Positions 58,257 to 64,000 of a stretch of DNA of 64,000 bases are shown in pieces. Where the stretch lies: contig OW285194.1 of the NCBI GenBank assembly GCA_935421135.1, positions 12,609,376 through 12,673,375 of the forward strand, given 5' to 3'. The position numbers were made by a program, and so were the translations under genes. Below the pieces are notes generated by a model. That model was not told where the DNA came from and ran no database searches. It worked only from the letters and a program-made list of their open reading frames with translations. How positions within the stretch are numbered: the first letter of the stretch is position 1; each line of letters opens with the position of its first letter. This stretch comes from Bugulina stolonifera. Taxonomy: Eukaryota; Bryozoa; Gymnolaemata; Cheilostomatida; Bugulidae.

Positions 58257-61161
58257 GACTCTGACTCGAGGTACCTTACTTACAGATGGCAAGTGAGAGG
58301 CAGCCGCTGCCGCATGACTATGAAAGTGATATACTTATTGATTGATTAGTGCAAGTGTGAGGTATAATTACCACTAAGTATTGTTTAAGTTAAGATACTA
58401 TGTATCCTATCCTTTTGATATACTTAACACCTACTTGATCTTAATTAATTATAACATTTCATGTCATTGTGTTTGACAATCCGTATATACAATCATATAC
58501 ACTCGAGTAGTAACACATTCCTGCAACTATTTCCATTGTTCTTAACAATCATATTATATTATTGTTATAAAATATATTCCTATATTTTTCTTGCTGTGAT
58601 TGTTATATTGTTATACATTACATGTAGCACTAAAGTGTATCTGTAATTAGTACCTGTAGGTGATTGTATGACTCTTTCACTACAAAACCAGTTTGGATTT
58701 TAACAATCATGGATATGCATCTGATCCAATTATCACAACAGGTAAGACTATCTAGTTCATTCACCTTACACTGCGCCATAATACACGCACATGTAAATCT
58801 ATGCGATTCCTATAGCATTAGTCCTCACATGTTGTACATGGTGAGATTTGTATGCTCTTAAAGGGAAAGGAAACAACTTCAGCAGACTTCAATAATTATT
58901 TGGTTGGAGTTGTTTTCTTTCTTTTAAGAGCATACAACTCCGACCAAGTACACATTTGGTTGCTAAATGCTACAGGAATTGCATAGATTCGTATGTGAGT
59001 GTAATGTAGTACGATGTTATGTAAAGCGCGTTTTTTCTCTTTTAACCGCAATAGAAATTGTGCCCTCTTGCCAGTCTGCAGCCAGGAAAATGGTTGATTT
59101 TTTCCAACTGAAAGTGTAAGAGGTTGAGATGTGTGTGTTCTCTCTATCTATTGTGATAAATGGTATTTATGGTGCTCATAAAAACTGACAAGTTACATAA
59201 TTTCTTATCAGAAGACAGTGAAGTACTTCTGTGAAGAGAGATGTAGAAATCTAGGACAATCACATGACACTTTGACAGACTGTCACCGAGGAGTACGTCT
59301 ATCATGTATCAATTATTCATCGATGAATAACAATTGCGCTCCAATGGGATTTCACAAATTGTTTCAAAATTAAATTATACCAACTGCACTGGGTTCTATC
59401 GCAGTGGCCATAGCTGCCCATCAATAATTTCCTAATATAAATGCAATCATTGACTACAACTATTATGTTAATGGCAGAAGAATGCAATACCCATCGGGAG
59501 TATTAACTAGTTTAAATAAATTCACCCTCTTTGTAGACTTGTAGCAACCATACACATGCAAATTCAAATGCTATGGATAAGCTTATAAAAGTTAAAGCAG
59601 TGCATGTCATTAGTCATACACCTACGTGTACTAGTGATATATTTAATGAATTCTGGGTGTGAGGTCACCAAGGACAAGACTGTGTTCTGGCTCTTCTGAG
59701 TAGGGGAAAGGGGACAACAGTTGAGGCAGAACACAAGCTATGACAGACTAATAGATGAAGTGCAGTGTTCAGTCTACTGACTTCATTGTACAAAATCAGA
59801 TTTAAGTAAGACCAACCTCATCAGCATATCAAGAATATTATTTAATTTAAAACACAATTGTGGTTGATAAATAACCTGAGGAGAATGAAATATATCTTCC
59901 GTACTTGTAGATAATTTTCAGCAGTTTTAAAATCTTACAGCGCTATAAAATGGAACATAGGAATAGAGAAATTAAAAACAGTAGAAATTCTTACTCAAAG
60001 TGTCCAGGTTTTCTTAGCAAGTTACCTTGAAAGATTGAATGAAGCTCAACAAAAATGTGAGGTGCAAACAACCTACACTATTTTCTGTGTGTAACCATAA
60101 TGGACTAGTGAGTAAATGCTTGTACCCTATTACTACATGTACATGCTTGTACAAGTGACTTAATATGTAGCTCCACACAATTCTTAATTCATTTATTTTG
60201 AAATGGTATATTGGTTAGAAAGATACATGTGAATGAAAATGTACATGTCTATGAAAATGAAATAGACTAAATCTAGTTGGCAACCAGATGTTTACAAATT
60301 CAAACATTTTAAAATGCGTTCAACAAACACTTTGACATGCAAAACACAAAATGCAACACAAATAAAGTATTATTTTATTTTGTAAATTTCCAACTAAAAC
60401 ACGTTTAAATTGCCCTGACATCAATGAGGACACTGCGTCAGTTGGACTAACATAACCAGCATGTATCAATATTTTGCTTGTGCCTAAACAAAATTAGTGG
60501 GCATTAGAATAAGTAATTTTCCTGGTTCTATAAGCTCTGTTCCTAAGTTATTGATTACCAATAGCATGGTCCTTGGGATAAGTCCTAACAAAGAAGTGTG
60601 AATAATGTATGACAGCATCAGCTGATACTATATTACACTACAGCAGCTGGTAAAATTACAGCTTTGTATAGCTGTCATCACTTTACATAGAATCTGTGAT
60701 GGTAGCATGGGAACATGATTACTTGAATGTAGTCACATGGGGGACTCTATTATTGTAATATATTCCTAACTGGTTAGCAGAATTTGTTTGATGAGAGAAT
60801 CAGCGATAATTTACAAACTGGTTATATGTTAATATTCCCATCTCCCCTGGGGTACTAACGCTTATTGACAATAATGCTACAAATATTGATTTCTCTGGTT
60901 TATAATGAACATGGCAAGACGTACAGCTAGTGTTTAGTCAATCATTGTTTCAGTAGGCAGCGCTGTACCGTCAGCGTTATTTTGTGTTCACTATTTTCTC
61001 CGGTGTTGTGTTGTAAAGCTGGTGTATCTGTGCCGCCGTCTTGTTTTGTTTTTAATCCATTTCGTCAGAAGAAGATTGAAAGACGTGGTTACATCACTTC
61101 CACCTGTATTGTCCAATTATATTTTCTGCGGTAAATTTGTTGTTGACGTTAAGGCACACAG
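58257..61161. other. Intergenic interval between divergent genes
   Basis: Upstream of the minus-strand gene (58,256) and of the CELF gene (61,162), so it holds both promoters. Apart from the foldback repeat I see no gene. The last ~250 bases before 61,162 are richer in G/T and CG dinucleotides and probably contain the CELF 5' untranslated exon. Confidence 0.45.
58760..59015. repeat. Long foldback inverted repeat
   Basis: Two arms of about 110-120 bp pair imperfectly around a loop near 58,885-58,905. Matched pieces include TGTATGCTCTTAAA with TTTAAGAGCATACA, AAATCTATGCGATTCCTATAG with CTACAGGAATTGCATAGATT, and CTTACACT with AGTGTAAT. It could be a foldback element or the source of a hairpin RNA. 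Confidence 0.75.
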
Positions 61162-63839
61162 ATGACAATGGTCGGAAGTAAGTTAGTAATTTTATTAAAT
61201 TGTGGGTGTATGTGTTATTTGATTCGTTTTACTTCGCATCAAAATATGTTTACGAAAAATATCATAGTATGTACATACATGTATGTATAAGTTTATATTA
61301 CATTTAGAACTAAGGATAGCTCTAGCATATTTACATTTACATTTTCGTCTACATTTTTGAAACCAAGTATGCTACATGCTATTATATTTCTCAATGCTCT
61401 ATTATCCCTTTAATTCTTTCCTGCCAAATGGTGAGATATAATACCCTTAAGACATGTGACACATTTGTTTTGGTACAAAGAATTGGCTATTCTATACAGG
61501 ACATGAATACATTGAAGCACCTTCTAAAAATAGCTTTCACAGCAAACTTTTAATTCGAATGCAAACTCATTGATTTCATGTTTGCTAGTGAAACTTTATT
61601 CGGTTTCTCAAAATAATGTCATGCTTCCGTAAAACTAGTCATGAAGCGCATACATGATAGTGACTATAATGTTGGAGATACTGTACTTTACCTGCGTTTA
61701 TCTGCCTTTATTTCCAGGGCTATATCAATTCCATATTTCTCTTGTCATGAGCTCTAACTTTTGCCTAAGGTTAATTGAATGTTGCGTTCTGTTGTGGTTT
61801 TTGCTTATTTTTCCAAATTTGTCGTAAAATATATATTATGAACATATCCGTTAGATATTATGAGTGTGTATATATGCCATGTACTATCTGTCTTGCATTA
61901 GAACTATGACAATATTTGACGACCTCGATCTATTTGACTCTTGGGGTCTCAATCTTTGCTCTCAGAAAAACAATGAGCGCTAAATGTTTGACACCATTAA
62001 ATTAATCAAGTATATATTTAGTATCCAAACATTAGTCTTTTTCTGGCAAGGTTTGAGACCATCAACAGTGTTGCGAATAAAGTGTGAAATCTATGTATAA
62101 ATAACTTTCACATCTATAAATAGAAAGACACAGCTATCTAGACTATTTGTAATTCTCCGGTTTGACAGCATTGTTTGTACACATTTCAGTTGCTACTGCC
62201 GTTGTGACGCCATTATTCTATAGATATGTCGTCCCTCTGTCATACGCATTGTCTATTTAGTAAGCAGCCATTTTGTCTTACAAGTTGTACTGCGGGACGT
62301 TATGTATCGTCTCAACCTAAATATCATATATACCGTTTTCAGGTTACGATATACTTGTAGTTATAGTAGTATTATTATACAACATAGCCTAAATATATAA
62401 TTACAACTACAATTGAGGGTAGAATCCTCAATCTAAAGGGCAAAATTTTGCAATAAGTTGACCAAACTTAATATCCAAAAATAACCTTTGGACTAACTTG
62501 CAAACATTAATAAAATTATCTAAAGTGGTTTTTTCGTTCAATATACGCAATGGCAATATTGTAAATGTGATATGTAATTTTGTATTATAGTTATTATGAT
62601 TAATGTTAGACCACTAGTCTCTTTAAAAATTTTAGCTTTCTTCATTATGAAAAATTCAATATCTTTATGATACTGACATCTAGGTTGTAGACCAGGATGG
62701 CACATGCATTATACCATGTCTTCATTAATTCTGTATTGATTAAAACTGTGTATTTACTCTGGCTAGTAATGGGTAACTCTAACAAGTAGTATAATATTTG
62801 AACAAAGTAGATCAATATTTTCATTTAGTAAAACCATCTGCTCCGACAAGTCTCTAATCAATTTCTAGTTTCATCAACATCCTACATTAGTTTACTTTGA
62901 TAATCAAGTGTTTTAATTCCACGTAATTCTATTATTTAATCAGCATATTGGCAGCTGTTTTATCCATTTCAAAGTTCTACTCCATTATTGAATGCAAATA
63001 CTTGTACAACATGATATGCTTTGGAGAAGTCCCGGGTCTCCAATGTCAGACCATCAGAAGTTGATTGATCTCAACTCTCAAAATTTTCAAAACAGTTTTT
63101 ATTTCCATATTTAGATATGAAATTGATCTTTCGTCTCCAGTCTGCAATTTTATGGTAAAAGGTGTACATATTTTACACTAAAAAGATCAAAAATAAAACA
63201 GAATAATTTTACATACTAAACAAGGCAATATTTTGTACTTAACTGGGATACTTACTGTATTTTAATAGTATTCAAGAGATAGGCCTATTAATTATTACAC
63301 AATACAGTAAATATGCATGCGGATTTCTCATTGCAAATATTAAATTATTTTTTATTTTTTTTGACAGTGTACACCTGTCTCCCACAGGCTACCGATACAG
63401 ATATAACACCTATACCAGGGCCAGGTAAGTGTCTAAATCACCCATCGAATTCAGCAGTGAGTGAACGATAGATAAGGATACAAAAGTGCACTCTTTTAAT
63501 TAATTGTATCGATTTTGGTATAAATTTAGAAGCGGTTAAATTTCTGCATAATCATTGTATTATTCTATTTCCGATGCACCACGCTACATGTGTAGAGAGA
63601 ATTCACAGATTATAATAATTATATAAACTCAGCTTATTTTGCACCAAGAAATAAAATCTTGTTTTGCTCTGAATGATTGTAAGTTTGTAAGTTATCAGAT
63701 ACTGTTTTAGATGACAGGAAGTTGTTCGTGGGCATGCTCTGTAAGCAACAGGGTGAAGCAGAAGTAAAAGAGCTGTTCCAAAAGTTTGGTACAATCGAAG
63801 AGTGTACAATATTGAAGGATTCGCAAGGTCAAAGCAAAG
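61162..63839 (+). CDS. CELF: CELF-family RNA-binding protein, 5' part (runs off window)
   Basis: Three exons are visible: 61,162-61,177 (MTMVG), 63,368-63,424 and 63,711-63,839, joined in phases 1 and 1. The last exon encodes the start of an [23 protein letters not shown], then [12 protein letters not shown] and GQSKG at the phase-1 donor GTTAGT. RNP2 is LFVGML. This matches the second RRM of CUGBP/ELAV-like (CELF/Bruno) splicing and translation regulators, where [13 protein letters not shown] is diagnostic. RRM1 normally precedes this segment; here only about 24 residues lie between the predicted start Met and RRM2. Either the start belongs to an alternative promoter or this CELF lacks RRM1. 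The remaining RRMs would lie beyond 64,000. Confidence 0.85.
61178..63367. other. CELF intron 1
   Basis: A 2.19-kb AT-rich intron bounded by GTAAGT and TTTTGACAG. No exon resembling RRM1 was found on reading it. Confidence 0.6.
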
Positions 63840-64000
63840 GTTAGTCCAGTTCATGTTGCAATCATACGTAGCTTAGTATTTATTATACATTGCAAGTACT
63901 GAGCAAACATAGAGAGCACCTGAGAACAGTTTATAAACACAAATTATATAAATAAGCTAGTATTGCGATGTTTCTTTTATTCTATTTGAAAGTTACTCGT

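Overview
The window reads as nuclear DNA of an invertebrate animal. It is AT-rich and gene-sparse, with GT-AG introns, a CELF-family RNA-binding gene, secreted cysteine-rich genes, a short collagen-like gene and many transposable elements. A marine sponge is my best guess from this gene mix, but nothing here proves it. Multi-exon genes were assembled by eye from splice signals, reading phase and conserved cysteine or domain patterns, so exon edges are predictions.

Layout. 0-2.3 kb: a frameshifted MULE-type transposase with a SWIM zinc finger. 4.9-9.5 kb: an intact Ty1/copia retrotransposon on the minus strand with identical 319-bp LTRs, a 5-bp target duplication and an internal initiator-tRNA primer site. 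10-17 kb: mostly non-coding, with a MITE, a long CAG array and a small secreted collagen-like gene. 17.3-18.4 kb: a three-exon WAP-domain gene, with a decayed WAP exon at 19.8 kb. 21.3-32.7 kb: four tandem minus-strand paralogues, each with four exons and identical intron phases, encoding secreted ten-cysteine proteins of the Dickkopf/colipase/prokineticin type. A 1.7-kb TTAA-flanked transposon sits in one of their introns. 33.7-35.5 kb and 47.3-48.6 kb: single-exon scramblase/tubby-like paralogues, one of them decayed.

36,741-46,402 is the most unusual object. It is a 9.66-kb mobile element with ~550-bp inverted repeats and a perfect 6-bp target duplication (TACATC). It carries two divergent genes: a zinc-finger, protein-primed-type family B DNA polymerase with an embedded Vsr-like nuclease motif, and a 405-aa nuclear-type protein with a duplicated OB-like motif (a putative ssDNA-binding protein). 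A ~760-bp inverted array of 31-bp units lies between them. The ends look like Polinton/Maverick, but I see no integrase, packaging ATPase, protease or capsid gene. It is much more GC-rich than its surroundings.

51.8-58.3 kb: a seven-exon minus-strand gene of unknown, possibly ciliary, function with two alternative first exons that both splice in frame. 61.2-63.8 kb: the 5' part of a CELF gene that runs off the window. The remaining DNA is introns, SINE and MITE copies, short tandem repeats and a long foldback hairpin at 58.8 kb.
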